This document shows positions 1-8,445 of a stretch of DNA of 64,000 bases, piece after piece. Source of the stretch: Methylophilaceae bacterium (lineage in GTDB: Bacteria; Pseudomonadota; Gammaproteobacteria; Burkholderiales; Methylophilaceae); contig JAOLWQ010000002.1 in NCBI GenBank assembly GCA_028342535.1, positions 141,884-205,883 on the forward strand, given 5' to 3'. Within the stretch, counting starts at the first letter, position 1. Each line of letters begins with the position of its first letter. The position numbers and the translations under genes were made by a program. The notes under the pieces are model-generated. The model saw nothing but the letters and a program-made list of their open reading frames with translations. It did no database searches and was not told where the DNA came from.

Positions 1-112
1 CTATAACAGCTGTAAAAACTATTAAAGCATTTACTCTTGGTTTACAGAGCGAAAAAAAAGCTTTTAGATTTTCAATAGAGCAATAACTTTTAATAGGTAT
101 AGTTTTTATCAT
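1..112 (-). CDS. ctaB: Protoheme IX farnesyltransferase (heme O synthase), N-terminal fragment
   Basis: Only the first 37 codons lie in the window; the gene continues past its left edge. The ATG at 110-112 opens a frame reading MIKTIPIKSY and then the segment FFSLCKPRVNALIVF. That segment is the typical start of the first membrane region of CyoE/CtaB prenyltransferases, where the KPR(V/I) motif precedes the UbiA-type core. The family transfers a farnesyl group to heme B to give heme O, the substrate of the heme A synthase encoded just upstream. The start codon lies inside the end of ctaA (23-base overlap), so translation is probably coupled. The product would be an inner-membrane protein serving the aa3 oxidase encoded further upstream. 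Confidence 0.85.
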   Translation of the reverse strand, partial: MIKTIPIKSYCSIENLKAFFSLCKPRVNALIVFTAVI

Positions 113-1091
113 ATTGCGGAGTAATTCTTGAATTAATAATGGTAGTTATTATAACCAATAATGCTGCACCTAAGTTGTGAAGAGTAGCTAATAATAATGG
201 TAAGTACATTATTAAATTAGCAATGCCAATAATAACCTGAAAAAGTAAGACTAAAAGTAAAAGGTTTCGATAAAACCGAGTAGATGGATAATTCCTTAAT
301 AGAAAAGCCATAAAAATAAAATAGATAGTCAATATAAGGGCCCCAACTCTATGTACCCATTGAATTGCTTGGAGAGCTTCAATTGATAAGCCCTCTCCTG
401 ATGATGTCATCCCAAGCTCTCTAAAAGGACTAAAGCCATTTTTAAAGTCCATATCTGGCATAAGTGACCCATGACAAGTCGGAAAATCTGTACATGCTAG
501 TGCCGCATAATTAGTACTTGTCCAGCCACCAAGTAAAATTTGAATAAATAACAATACAAATCCAAATCTTATATAGGATTTAATCCCTGGGTTAATAATA
601 ATAGTATTGCTAACAGCACCTAAATGACGATGAGTTAAATAGGTTAATAATGCCAATATCGTCATCCCCCCCATTAAATGTGCGGTCACGATTGCCGGCT
701 TTAGAAGCATTGTAACTGTCCACATCCCTAAAGTGGCTTGAAACATAACTAGGGCTAGTATAAAAAAAGGTAAGATAATTTTTACTTTGAGATCATGACG
801 AATTTTGTAACTTACAAAAGAAATTAATAAAATCAATAGCCCAAGAATGCCAGCTAAATATCTATGAATCATTTCTCTCCAAGCCTTTCCTACTTCTACA
901 ATACTCTCTGGATATAAACTTTGAGCTTCGATAATTGCAACTTCACTTTCTGGTACTGTCAGTGTTCCAAAGCAACCTGGCCAATCAGGACAACCAAGAC
1001 CTGCATCAGTTAGTCTTACATAAGCACCGAATACCACAACACATAATGTTAAGAATGTAGCAAACAATATTAATCGTTGAAACCAAACCAT
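90..1091 (-). CDS. ctaA: Heme A synthase (COX15/CtaA family)
   Basis: This polytopic inner-membrane enzyme oxidises the C8 methyl of heme O to make heme A for cytochrome aa3. The conserved N-terminal block RLTDAGLGCPDWPGC lies near residues 26-40 and carries the cysteine pair C34/C40. It is followed by EMIHRYLAG with the heme-ligand histidine near residue 76, and later by AHLMGG, QWVHRVGA and LHNLGAA, which carry the other conserved histidines. About eight hydrophobic segments are visible. I chose the ATG at 1091; a TTG five codons upstream (1106) has no visible ribosome binding site. It overlaps ctaB downstream, and the Sco-like and SURF1 genes lie on the same strand beyond the convergent thioredoxin-like gene. 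A 14-base perfect palindrome (1120-1133) sits upstream. Confidence 0.95.
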   Translation of the reverse strand: MVWFQRLILFATFLTLCVVVFGAYVRLTDAGLGCPDWPGCFGTLTVPESEVAIIEAQSLYPESIVEVGKAWREMIHRYLAGILGLLILLISFVSYKIRHDLKVKIILPFFILALVMFQATLGMWTVTMLLKPAIVTAHLMGGMTILALLTYLTHRHLGAVSNTIIINPGIKSYIRFGFVLLFIQILLGGWTSTNYAALACTDFPTCHGSLMPDMDFKNGFSPFRELGMTSSGEGLSIEALQAIQWVHRVGALILTIYFIFMAFLLRNYPSTRFYRNLLLLVLLFQVIIGIANLIMYLPLLLATLHNLGAALLVIITTIINSRITPQYDKNYTY

Positions 1092-1206
1092 ATCTATAAA
1101 GTCCAAAAAAAAAGTGGTACTACATTAATGTAGAATACTATTTTATAATCATTTAACAATCTTGACTTTTCTACTAAGAGAGTGTCAAACCATTCAATAA
1201 AAAACT

Positions 1207-1716
1207 ATGAATATAAATAAAAAGATTATCATTTCATGCTTAGCAGTTTTTTTGACTAGTCTTACTTTATTAAGTTTCCAAAAAGATACTATAGATAGTT
1301 TAGATATGATAACTATCACTGGGGAAAAAATCACTTCACAAAGCCTTCTGGGCAAAGTGGTGTTAATTAATTTCTGGGCAACAGATTGTCCTGGGTGTAT
1401 TGCTGAAATGCCAGATTTAATTAATACATATAATGAGTACAAGGATCAAAATTTTGAGCTCATTGCAGTATCAATGTATTATGATCCTCCAAGTCGAGTT
1501 TTAAGTTTTTCTAAAAATAATAATCTTCCATTTCCTGTAGTTCTTGATATTAAAAAACAGATAGCGTCACAGTTTAAAAACGTTACTCTTACGCCTACTT
1601 CATTCCTCATAGATCACCAAGGGAGAATAATTAACAGAATAATTGGAGAGATAGATTTTGATGATTTCAATCCTTTACTTCGGGAAACAATTAAAGAGTC
1701 TAATTCGAGTTCTTAA
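1207..1716 (+). CDS. TlpA/ResA-like periplasmic thiol-disulfide oxidoreductase
   Basis: A 169-residue protein with an uncleaved or cleaved hydrophobic N-terminus (about residues 7-24), followed by a thioredoxin fold. The active site FWATDCPGC places the redox cysteines at 61 and 64. A conserved cis-proline region (TPTSFLID) and the final GRI strand follow. This is the AhpC/TSA-Redoxin type seen in TlpA, ResA and CcmG proteins, which reduce cytochrome apoproteins or copper-centre cysteines in the periplasm. Its position between ctaA and the Sco-like gene suggests a role in CuA or cytochrome c maturation of the oxidase, but this is inferred from context. Its 3' end overlaps the convergent Sco-like gene by 17 bases. 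Confidence 0.85.
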   Translation: MNINKKIIISCLAVFLTSLTLLSFQKDTIDSLDMITITGEKITSQSLLGKVVLINFWATDCPGCIAEMPDLINTYNEYKDQNFELIAVSMYYDPPSRVLSFSKNNNLPFPVVLDIKKQIASQFKNVTLTPTSFLIDHQGRIINRIIGEIDFDDFNPLLRETIKESNSSS

Positions 1717-2284
1717 TAAGTCTTTCGATGTCCTTAATAATCCCTTTTGGCTCTGTTCCTTTAGGGTATTGCATCATTAAATAACCATATGGATCAATTA
1801 AGAAAATTGGACTTTCTTTTGTCGAGTATAAGTTTTTAAATTTTTCAAACAAAATTTGATAATTCATAAAACTACTATCAACAAATTTTTGACCAGGAAA
1901 TGAATTCCTAATTTGATCAAGGTCGTTTTCTGTATTAAAAATTACTACCCTATCAACCTTATTTCTATCTTCTCCTAATGCTAAACGAATCTGGCGGAGC
2001 TGATATATTCTTTCTTTACAAAATTTTGCACACACTTTATTTTGTATAAAAATTAAAACCCATTTCTTATCAATTAATACTTCATTCATGGTGGAAATTT
2101 CTTTTGCCTTTATTGGTCCAACACTAACAACAGGACTAATTAATGTTCCATGCTCCACACCTTTTGATCCTTGCATAAAATCAGTATAAAAAACTAAGTA
2201 CCATGCGGTTACAATTGGTATAAAAAATAAAAGAGAGATACCAATTAAAGTTAATTTTCCTTTATCTTTTTGACTTAATGACAT
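1700..2284 (-). CDS. Sco-like membrane-anchored thioredoxin-fold protein of the oxidase cluster
   Basis: A 194-residue protein with one N-terminal transmembrane anchor (about residues 11-33) and a periplasmic thioredoxin-like domain. It carries a CxxxC pair (C85 and C89 in KVCAKFCKER), the arrangement of Sco copper chaperones. The later segment SPIFLIDPYG matches the Sco strand that follows the copper-ligand histidine, but no histidine precedes it here, so classic Sco copper binding looks incomplete. I chose the ATG at 2284 because AGGAG stands six bases before it; a TTG six codons earlier is possible. The gene overlaps the end of SURF1. Similar proteins occur in betaproteobacterial oxidase clusters, and an assembly role is inferred from position. 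Confidence 0.7.
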   Translation of the reverse strand: MSLSQKDKGKLTLIGISLLFFIPIVTAWYLVFYTDFMQGSKGVEHGTLISPVVSVGPIKAKEISTMNEVLIDKKWVLIFIQNKVCAKFCKERIYQLRQIRLALGEDRNKVDRVVIFNTENDLDQIRNSFPGQKFVDSSFMNYQILFEKFKNLYSTKESPIFLIDPYGYLMMQYPKGTEPKGIIKDIERLIKNSN

Positions 2285-3008
2285 TTTTTCTCCTAATCCC
2301 AATCTTTAAAAAAATAATTAATAAAGTAAAAGCGAAGGCGAACCACTGAAATGCATAACCATAATTTTTCTCAGAACCGGGTGCTGGAAGCCTAAATGTA
2401 CTGTAATTTTCTTTATCTAGAAGCGGATCTAAATAGATCATATATGGTAATAAATTAAATGTTAGGAAATGTCTGAGTTCATCAATTTCCAATTTTTGCA
2501 TTCTAAAAACTGATGAATTTAATGTCTCAATATTTTCTTGTCCCAAACTAATTCCACCAGTCGGGAATTTAGCAATATGTCCATTAAGAACAATATCGCC
2601 ATCAATACTCCGAATATTTGGTATCAAATCTCTCCTAGCAAGATTAGGTTGCCAGCCTCGATTAATTAAAACAGTATATTGACTATCCTTGATTTTGAAT
2701 GGAGTTAATACATTAAAGCCAGCAATTTTATTTAAGATCTGGTTATCTAAAATTATGCTTTTTTTATTTAAAAATGAACCATTTACCTTAGTGCGCCTCC
2801 ATAGTAGTGATTCCGCCTTCTCTATTGGCAGTGCTTTATTAAGATCTATTGAATTATCTGCTTGGCGTAACGTATAATTAGTATTCTTGCTGTTTTTTTC
2901 GTTAGCTCTATCAAGCTGCCAAAATCCCAGCATGATAAAACATATACATGCAGCTATGAAAGTAATAGTTGGAATTAATGTGATGTTAAATTCATATTTT
3001 TTAAACAA
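2262..3008 (-). CDS. SURF1 family cytochrome oxidase biogenesis protein
   Basis: A 248-residue protein with the two-helix SURF1 layout. An N-terminal membrane helix (about residues 9-28) is followed directly by the family signature GFWQLDRA, then a periplasmic domain containing NRGWQP, and a C-terminal helix after YGYAFQWFAFA. Bacterial SURF1 proteins help insert heme A into subunit I of aa3 oxidases, which fits the cluster. The start is a TTG at 3008 preceded by AAGGA; no better ATG exists upstream. Only 26 bases separate this start from the divergent DUF2909 gene, so the promoter must lie inside neighbouring coding sequence or the gene must be read from further upstream. Confidence 0.9.
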   Translation of the reverse strand: MFKKYEFNITLIPTITFIAACICFIMLGFWQLDRANEKNSKNTNYTLRQADNSIDLNKALPIEKAESLLWRRTKVNGSFLNKKSIILDNQILNKIAGFNVLTPFKIKDSQYTVLINRGWQPNLARRDLIPNIRSIDGDIVLNGHIAKFPTGGISLGQENIETLNSSVFRMQKLEIDELRHFLTFNLLPYMIYLDPLLDKENYSTFRLPAPGSEKNYGYAFQWFAFAFTLLIIFLKIGIRRKNVIKSKR

Positions 3009-3034
3009 TAATCTTTATCCTTCTGGAGAAAGTA

Positions 3035-3250
3035 ATGGATATCTCGGTAGTTTTTAAGTTTCTAATAATTTTTATTCTGTTAATAATTTTAATCTCTTTA
3101 ACTAAGGGTTTGCATTTCCTAATGAAAGATGATGATCAATCTATTAAAATGGCGAAATCATTAACTATCAGAGTCGTACTTTCTGTATTTCTTTTCATTT
3201 TAATATTTTTTGGGTACTCAATGGGGTGGATCACACCAAATCACATTTAA
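3035..3250 (+). CDS. DUF2909 twin-transmembrane protein
   Basis: A 71-residue protein made of two hydrophobic helices (about residues 5-24 and 44-64) joined by a short charged loop with DDD. This matches the small 'twin transmembrane protein' (DUF2909) family that accompanies cytochrome oxidase genes in Betaproteobacteria. No molecular function is established. GGAGAAAGTA before the ATG is a good ribosome binding site. It is the only rightward gene inside the leftward oxidase cluster and is followed by a bidirectional terminator. Confidence 0.75.
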   Translation: MDISVVFKFLIIFILLIILISLTKGLHFLMKDDDQSIKMAKSLTIRVVLSVFLFILIFFGYSMGWITPNHI

Positions 3251-3278
3251 AAAAGCTACATAGAGTAGCTTTTTTAAA
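3246..3278. terminator. Bidirectional intrinsic terminator between DUF2909 gene and ctaE
   Basis: A perfect 14-base inverted repeat, TTTAAAAAAGCTAC / GTAGCTTTTTTAAA (3246-3259 and 3265-3278), with a 5-base loop. It gives a GC-centred stem followed by a T run on both strands. It sits between two convergent gene ends and can terminate both. Confidence 0.8.
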
Positions 3279-3280
3279 TG

Positions 3281-4159
3281 TTATATCCAATATACAAATA
3301 TAAATAAACCCAGCCATACAACATCAACAAAATGCCAGTACCAAGCCACCGCCTCGAAAGCGAAATGATCTTTCTTACTAAAGTGTCCTTTTAATGATCT
3401 AAACAAAATCACCGCTAGCATTACAGCACCCATAGTCACGTGAAACCCATGGAAGCCTGTTAACAAATAGAATGTTGAACCGTAAATTCCACCATTAATA
3501 GTTAAATCTAGATCATTCATAGCATGAGCATATTCACCAGCTTGAAAATAAACAAATATAAATCCTAGAGCAACTGTAGCAAACAGCCATGCACTTAGCG
3601 CAGTCCTATTCGCTTTTTTTAATGCCCAATGAGCAAACGTAACAGTTACTCCACTAGCCAATAAAAGAGCGGTATTGATTGCTGGTACTCCAAATGCCGG
3701 CACTACATCCTTGTATTGTGTATATTTAGCAGGATCTGGCATAACATTCATTGGCCAACTCGCCTGGAAGGATGACCATAAAAATTCATGGGTTCCATTA
3801 TGACCTCCTTGACCTTCGCCACTTAACCATGGAATCGAAAACATGCGTGCGTAATAAAGTGCACCAAAGAACGCAGCAAAAAACATAACTTCAGATAAAA
3901 TAAACCAACCCATACCCATCCTAAAACTTACATCAACCTGTTTACTATATTTTCCTGCAATACTTTCTGCAATAACATCAGCAAACCAGCCAGCAAACAT
4001 ATAGGTTAATAAAGCTAAGCCAATAATTAATACATACTTACCGGCATCAACACTATTAAACATCATGGCGCCACCTAAAAAAGTAACGAATAAAGAAAGC
4101 GTTCCAACAATCGGCCACTTACTGCCTTCTGGAATATAGTATATTTCTTGAGTTGCCAT
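3281..4159 (-). CDS. ctaE: Cytochrome c oxidase subunit III
   Basis: A 292-residue subunit III of the aa3-type oxidase, with seven hydrophobic helices as in the long form of the family. Typical blocks are visible: RMGMGWFILSEVMFF, the GFHGFHV region of helix VI-VII (near TFYLLTGFHGFH), and the C-terminal AWYWHFVDVVW. The protein stabilises subunit I and the oxygen entry path. It is the last structural gene of the leftward run ctaC-ctaD-small ORF-ctaG-ctaE, 27 bases after ctaG. Its stop is followed at once by the bidirectional terminator, so the structural operon probably ends here. Confidence 0.97.
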   Translation of the reverse strand: MATQEIYYIPEGSKWPIVGTLSLFVTFLGGAMMFNSVDAGKYVLIIGLALLTYMFAGWFADVIAESIAGKYSKQVDVSFRMGMGWFILSEVMFFAAFFGALYYARMFSIPWLSGEGQGGHNGTHEFLWSSFQASWPMNVMPDPAKYTQYKDVVPAFGVPAINTALLLASGVTVTFAHWALKKANRTALSAWLFATVALGFIFVYFQAGEYAHAMNDLDLTINGGIYGSTFYLLTGFHGFHVTMGAVMLAVILFRSLKGHFSKKDHFAFEAVAWYWHFVDVVWLGLFIFVYWI

Positions 4160-4186
4160 ATTAAGTTTCCTGTCTTAAAAATTTAA

Positions 4187-4726
4187 TTAATTTATTGATG
4201 CTACTTTCTTTACCCTGAAAAAAGTATATGAAAGTGTCAACTCTGCAACGTCCTCAGGTAGGTCTTTATCTACTTCAAACCTAACTACCATCTCTTTAGT
4301 TTCACCTGCTTTAAGAAGCTGATTCACAAAGCAAAAACATTCGGCCTTCTTAAAATATAATGATGCTACTTGTGGAGACACGCTTGGAATTGCTTGGCCA
4401 GTAATGTCTTTATCCTTTATATTTTTAACAGTATATACCGCCTCATAAAACTTACCTGGCTGCACCCTCATTATTCTTTGATTGGGCTGCAGAGTCCATG
4501 GCAAATCACCGTTTATATTCGCATCAAACTGGACTTTGATTAAACGATCGGTGACTATCGCTTCTCTATTTATATTTTCTGTAACACGGATGGTTTTACC
4601 ATTTAGTCCAGTTATTTTACAAAAAACATCATATAAAGGAACCAATCCGTAGCCAAAACCAAACATGAAAACTGTAAATAGAAGTAAACTAGCCGTTGTT
4701 TTCTTTACACCTTTCTTATTATCCAT
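4187..4726 (-). CDS. ctaG: Cytochrome c oxidase assembly protein CtaG (Cox11), CuB chaperone
   Basis: A 179-residue Cox11-type protein. An N-terminal membrane anchor runs to about residue 33 and ends in LVPLYDVFCKITG, which carries the conserved cysteine near the membrane. A periplasmic immunoglobulin-like domain follows, with the copper motif CFCF (in KKAECFCFVNQ) and the C-terminal LTLSYTFF. The family delivers copper to the CuB site of subunit I. The start codon overlaps the stop of the 42-residue ORF (ATGGATAA), and ctaE follows, so the gene belongs to the oxidase operon. Confidence 0.95.
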   Translation of the reverse strand: MDNKKGVKKTTASLLLFTVFMFGFGYGLVPLYDVFCKITGLNGKTIRVTENINREAIVTDRLIKVQFDANINGDLPWTLQPNQRIMRVQPGKFYEAVYTVKNIKDKDITGQAIPSVSPQVASLYFKKAECFCFVNQLLKAGETKEMVVRFEVDKDLPEDVAELTLSYTFFRVKKVASIN

Positions 4727-4847
4727 TTATAGCATGCATCAGTACAAAAAATCCGTAGAATAAACAAGCAACTAAGCCTAATATTAAAGCAAGTCGCTTA
4801 TTTTTTTTCCGCAATTGTTCTTCTACATTATCCTTTTCTTCAACCAT
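4719..4847 (-). CDS. Small single-pass membrane protein, cytochrome oxidase small assembly type
   Basis: A 42-codon frame between ctaD and ctaG. It starts at the ATG at 4847 and ends at TAA 4719-4721, overlapping the ctaG start by 8 bases. The product has a charged N-terminus (MVEEKDNVEEQLRKKNKR) and then one hydrophobic helix (about residues 19-37) ending MHAING. Betaproteobacterial oxidase operons often carry such a tiny one-helix ORF here, annotated as a small assembly protein. The tight overlap and the clean amphipathic-plus-helix design support a real gene. Its role is unknown beyond context. Confidence 0.75.
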   Translation of the reverse strand: MVEEKDNVEEQLRKKNKRLALILGLVACLFYGFFVLMHAING

Positions 4848-4854
4848 TGATAAA

Positions 4855-6450
4855 TTAATACAGGCTTTCAAGCACTTTCTTGGTTAATTTAGGTGGTGTT
4901 TCAAAAGTATGGAATGGTGCTGGTGATGGAACTTCCCATTCAAGTCCTTTGGCGCCATCCCATGATCTAGCTCTAGCTTTTTTTCCACCCATAGCACATT
5001 TGATAACTATATAAACAAATAGTAATTGGGTAATACCATATGCAAATCCACCAATACTAGAAATCATGTTGAAATCAGCAAATTGGATATTATAATCAGG
5101 TATTCTTCTTGGCATACCTGCGAGGCCAAGGAAATGCTGAGGGAAAAATAATACATTTGATGAAATTAAAGACAGCCAGAAATGAATTTTACCTAATCGC
5201 TCATCATACATATTTCCTGTCCATTTTGGTAACCAGTAATAGGCAGCTGCCATTAGAGCAAATATAGCTCCGGTTAATAATACGTAATGGAAGTGGGCAA
5301 CTACAAAGTAAGTATCATGATATTGAAAATCAACTGGTGTAATTCCAAGCATCAAGCCAGAAAATCCTCCAATAGTAAATAAGATTACGAATGCAACTGA
5401 AAAAAGCATAGGTGTTTCAAAAGTCATTGACCCTTTCCACATTGTAGCAATCCAATTAAAGACTTTTACTCCTGTTGGAACAGCGATTAGCATCGTTGCG
5501 TACATAAAGAATAATTCTCCTTTAATCGGTAAACCAACAGTAAACATATGATGCGCCCAAACAAAGAATGAAAGAATTGCAATTGAAGCTGTTGCATAAA
5601 CCATAGATGCATAACCAAATAAAGGTTTTCTCGCAAATGCAGGGATAATCTGTGACACTATTCCAAATGCTGGTAACGCTAGAATATAAACTTCAGGGTG
5701 TCCAAAGAACCAGAAAATGTGTTGGAATAAAACTGGGTCGCCGCCACCTGCAGCATCAAAGAAACTAGTCCCAAAATATTTATCAGTTAACAGCATTGTC
5801 ACTCCACCAGCAAGTACAGGTAAGGATGCAATTAATAAAAATGATGTAATTACCCAAGTCCATACGAATAATGGCATTTGCATAAGCGTCATTCCGGGAG
5901 CTCGCATATTAAAAACGGTAGCAATAATATTAATTGCTCCCATTATTGATGAGATTCCTAAAAAATGAACTGCAAATATAAGGAATGGAAATGCATCGCC
6001 TGTCTGAAGAACCAATGGAGGGTACATTGTCCAGCCACCTGCTGGAGCTCCACCATCCATGAATAAAGTACTTAGTAAAAGTGCAAATGCAAATGGCAGA
6101 ATCCAAAAACTCATATTATTCATTCGAGGCAAAGCCATATCAGGCGCACCTATCATTAAGGGAATCATCCAATTTGCTAAACCAACACCGGCTGGCATAA
6201 CGGCACCAAAAATCATTATCAGAGCATGTACAGTAACCATTGAATTATAAAACTGCGGATCAACAAATTGGAGTCCAGGCTGAAATAATTCTGCACGAAT
6301 AATCATGGCCATTGCGCCACCAATAAAAAACATGGTTAACGCGAATATTAAATAAAGCGTCCCAATATCTTTATGATTTGTAGAAAAAAACCAGCGTTTT
6401 AAACCTGTTGGCTTATGATCGTGATGATCATCATGTGCAATTGTACTCAT
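4855..6450 (-). CDS. ctaD: Cytochrome c oxidase subunit I (aa3-type)
   Basis: A 531-residue catalytic subunit with twelve membrane helices. Heme a ligand H75 is in [10 protein letters not shown]. The CuB ligand H251 and the tyrosine of the His-Tyr cross-link, Y255, are in GHPEVY. H300/H301 are also CuB ligands, and HFH (386-388) supplies the heme a3 and heme a ligands. The glutamate in GHPEVY and the D-channel aspartate in [14 protein letters not shown] mark an A1-type proton-pumping oxidase. It reduces oxygen to water with electrons from cytochrome c. The N-terminus is histidine-rich (HDDHHDH). It lies 46 bases after ctaC and just before the small ORF and ctaG. Confidence 0.98.
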   Translation of the reverse strand: MSTIAHDDHHDHKPTGLKRWFFSTNHKDIGTLYLIFALTMFFIGGAMAMIIRAELFQPGLQFVDPQFYNSMVTVHALIMIFGAVMPAGVGLANWMIPLMIGAPDMALPRMNNMSFWILPFAFALLLSTLFMDGGAPAGGWTMYPPLVLQTGDAFPFLIFAVHFLGISSIMGAINIIATVFNMRAPGMTLMQMPLFVWTWVITSFLLIASLPVLAGGVTMLLTDKYFGTSFFDAAGGGDPVLFQHIFWFFGHPEVYILALPAFGIVSQIIPAFARKPLFGYASMVYATASIAILSFFVWAHHMFTVGLPIKGELFFMYATMLIAVPTGVKVFNWIATMWKGSMTFETPMLFSVAFVILFTIGGFSGLMLGITPVDFQYHDTYFVVAHFHYVLLTGAIFALMAAAYYWLPKWTGNMYDERLGKIHFWLSLISSNVLFFPQHFLGLAGMPRRIPDYNIQFADFNMISSIGGFAYGITQLLFVYIVIKCAMGGKKARARSWDGAKGLEWEVPSPAPFHTFETPPKLTKKVLESLY

Positions 6451-6496
6451 AATTCGCTTCCTAAATTAAAAATATTATTATTCAAATGGATCTTAT

Positions 6497-7669
6497 TTAC
6501 TTAATCACCTTTGCCGCTTTTCTGGCCTCAGCAACCTCTTTAGCTTGGATAATATCTCCTGTATTATTTCCCCAAGCATTTCTAGTGAAAGAGACTACTG
6601 ATGCAATATCAACATCAGATAATTGCTCACCAAAAGCTGGCATTAGTCCTTTTCCATAAATGATTTGTTGATTATGTCTCATTCTATTATCTGCCTCAAC
6701 AGCAACAGGACTTCCAACTATAGAAGGGAAAGCTCCCTTAAGCCCCTCACCATTCGCCTGGTGACAAACAAGACATTGCGCTTTATAAACTGCTTCGCCC
6801 TTTGTCATTAATTCTTCCATATTTAAAACAATATTGCTTGTATTTTTTGATGCTGCTTGAGCTATTTTTTTCTCATCAACCCATGCAGTATAATCTTGCA
6901 TCGAAACAGCCTTTAAAACAATTGGCATATAACCATGGCCAGCGCCACATATCTCTGTACATTTTCCTCGATAGGTTCCAGTTTTCTCTATCACTGCCCA
7001 ATTATCATTTATAAATCCTGGTATCGCATCTCTTTTCCATCCAAGATCCGGAAGCCACCAAGCATGAATTACATCTTGTGATGTAGTTAGAATTCTAATT
7101 TTAGTATTAATTGGTAATACAATTGGCTCATCTACATCTCTCAAGTAATTTACATGATCCATTGGATCTAAACCTGAGTCGCGTTGACTTATTTCTTTGC
7201 TTTTGGCATCTAAACTACTAAAAATAGTTATTCCTTCACCCACACCATCAAGATAATCATATTTCCATTTCCACTGAGAACCAGTGGCTTTAACTGTAAT
7301 AGCAGATTCAGATGTATCATCCATTTTAATCAATAATTTTGTTGCAGGAATTGCTAAGGATATAATAATTGCAGTCGGAATAATCGTCCATATAATTTCT
7401 ACTGTTGTACTGTGGGAAAACTTAGAAGCTTTCGCCCCCTTAGATTTTCGATGATGGAAAATTGACCAAAACATTACTCCAAAAACTAAAATACCAATAA
7501 CGGTAACAACCCATAGGGTTACCATATGCATTTGATAAATTTCCTGACTAATTGGGGTTACGCCTTGACGCATATTGAGCGCCCAGTCAGCCATTGCTGA
7601 TAGTGGCATAAAAAATAAAGCTAAAACTAATTTTTGCAGACTTGATTTCAATTTTGAGATACCTTTCAT
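6497..7669 (-). CDS. ctaC: Cytochrome c oxidase subunit II fused to a C-terminal cytochrome c domain
   Basis: A 390-residue subunit II. A probable signal sequence (to about A27) is followed by two membrane helices and the cupredoxin CuA domain, with ligands H202, C237, C241, H245 and M248 (CTEICGAGHGYM). After residue 285 a cytochrome c domain follows, with CxxCH at 299-303 (CLVCH) and a likely axial methionine near 343 (GLMPAFG). This makes it a caa3-like fusion that accepts electrons from soluble cytochrome c and passes them through its own heme. I chose the ATG at 7669 over the TTG one codon earlier. It is the first gene of the leftward oxidase operon. Confidence 0.96.
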   Translation of the reverse strand: MKGISKLKSSLQKLVLALFFMPLSAMADWALNMRQGVTPISQEIYQMHMVTLWVVTVIGILVFGVMFWSIFHHRKSKGAKASKFSHSTTVEIIWTIIPTAIIISLAIPATKLLIKMDDTSESAITVKATGSQWKWKYDYLDGVGEGITIFSSLDAKSKEISQRDSGLDPMDHVNYLRDVDEPIVLPINTKIRILTTSQDVIHAWWLPDLGWKRDAIPGFINDNWAVIEKTGTYRGKCTEICGAGHGYMPIVLKAVSMQDYTAWVDEKKIAQAASKNTSNIVLNMEELMTKGEAVYKAQCLVCHQANGEGLKGAFPSIVGSPVAVEADNRMRHNQQIIYGKGLMPAFGEQLSDVDIASVVSFTRNAWGNNTGDIIQAKEVAEARKAAKVIK

Positions 7670-7720
7670 CAAATTAATTTCGATTATTTAAAACAGCGAG
7701 AGTTTTTTAAAACTTAAGAA

Positions 7721-7748
7721 TATTATCAGTTTATAAAACATATATCAA
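7721..7748 (-). promoter_or_regulatory. Candidate sigma70 promoter of the oxidase operon
   Basis: On the minus strand, TTGATA (7743-7748) is followed by TGATAATAT. TAATAT lies at the ideal 17-base spacing and GATAAT two bases closer. The box is about 50 bases upstream of the ctaC start, in the gap that separates the operon from the DUF2244 gene. This is motif reading only. Confidence 0.4.
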
Positions 7749-7801
7749 TAATCATTATGATACTAATTTAACTTCTTATAGCTTCATTGACAACTGTTTT
7801 T

Positions 7802-8263
7802 TCAGAAAGTTTTAAGAAGATTAAATAACTTTTTTCTATCAGCCTCATTAACTTTTTCTGCTATTAATAAAATTCTTCCTTTTTTTGAGATTGAAATCTC
7901 CGAGGGCACTAAATTAGTTGCTGGTTTGAATTTAAATTTTGTCCACTGTCGAACAAAATCATATTTTTTTATATTCTTTCTATTAATAAATGAAATAGTA
8001 ATATTAAATTTATCAATTTTGACCTCTTCATAATATGAGCTTTTTAATGCTGTTATATATAATGCATAACCTAAGAAAATAACTTCAACTCCATAAAAAG
8101 GAATTGCTAAATACAAATTAATCATACTTAATATAACTGCAATTATTAATATAAATATAGCGAAGACTATATAAATTTTTTTTATCAAATTCCAGGACAT
8201 CGCAGGATTAGGACGAATAATGAAGCGATGTTCATCTAGTTTTAAAAGTTTATGTTCAATCAT
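7802..8263 (-). CDS. DUF2244 family membrane protein
   Basis: A 153-residue protein. The N-terminal segment HRFIIRPNPAMSW fits DUF2244, which usually begins with a polar strand followed by two adjacent membrane helices (here about residues 27-50 and 52-72). A soluble beta-rich tail with the family-type motif RQWTKFKF follows. DUF2244 proteins are commonly found next to cytochrome c oxidase genes in Proteobacteria, as here just upstream of ctaC. Their function is not known. The gene is preceded by tRNA-Leu on the same strand, and about 130 bases separate it from ctaC. Confidence 0.75.
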   Translation of the reverse strand: MIEHKLLKLDEHRFIIRPNPAMSWNLIKKIYIVFAIFILIIAVILSMINLYLAIPFYGVEVIFLGYALYITALKSSYYEEVKIDKFNITISFINRKNIKKYDFVRQWTKFKFKPATNLVPSEISISKKGRILLIAEKVNEADRKKLFNLLKTF

Positions 8264-8322
8264 AAGTATTTTCGATTAGATAAAGAAGTTATAATTCATT
8301 ATTAATTTACTATAATTAATAA

Positions 8323-8409
8323 TGGTGCCGAGAGCGAGAATCGAACTCGCACGCTATTACTAGCGCTGGATTTTGAATCCAGTGCGTCTACCAGTTCCGC
8401 CATCCCGGC
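8323..8409 (-). tRNA. tRNA-Leu (anticodon CAA)
   Basis: On the minus strand the sequence begins GCCGGGATGGCGGAAC and ends CTCTCGGCACCA, with the CCA encoded. The acceptor stem GCCGGGA pairs with TCTCGGC. The anticodon arm CTGGA-TTCAAAA-TCCAG gives anticodon CAA, reading UUG. A long variable arm (GCGCTAGTAATAGCGT) is typical of a class II leucine tRNA, and the T arm GCGAG-TTCGATT-CTCGC is complete. The total is 87 bases including CCA. Confidence 0.97.
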
Positions 8410-8445
8410 AAGATAGAGTGGCATTATAACAAGCTATAACACTAA

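Noticed and set aside
1120..1133. Perfect palindrome CTACATTAATGTAG upstream of ctaA
   Set aside because: Short and AT-rich, so possible by chance; no known regulator consensus recognised.
1194..1442. Leftward 82-codon frame opposite the TlpA-like gene
   Set aside because: Antisense to a convincing thioredoxin-fold gene; no family features of its own.
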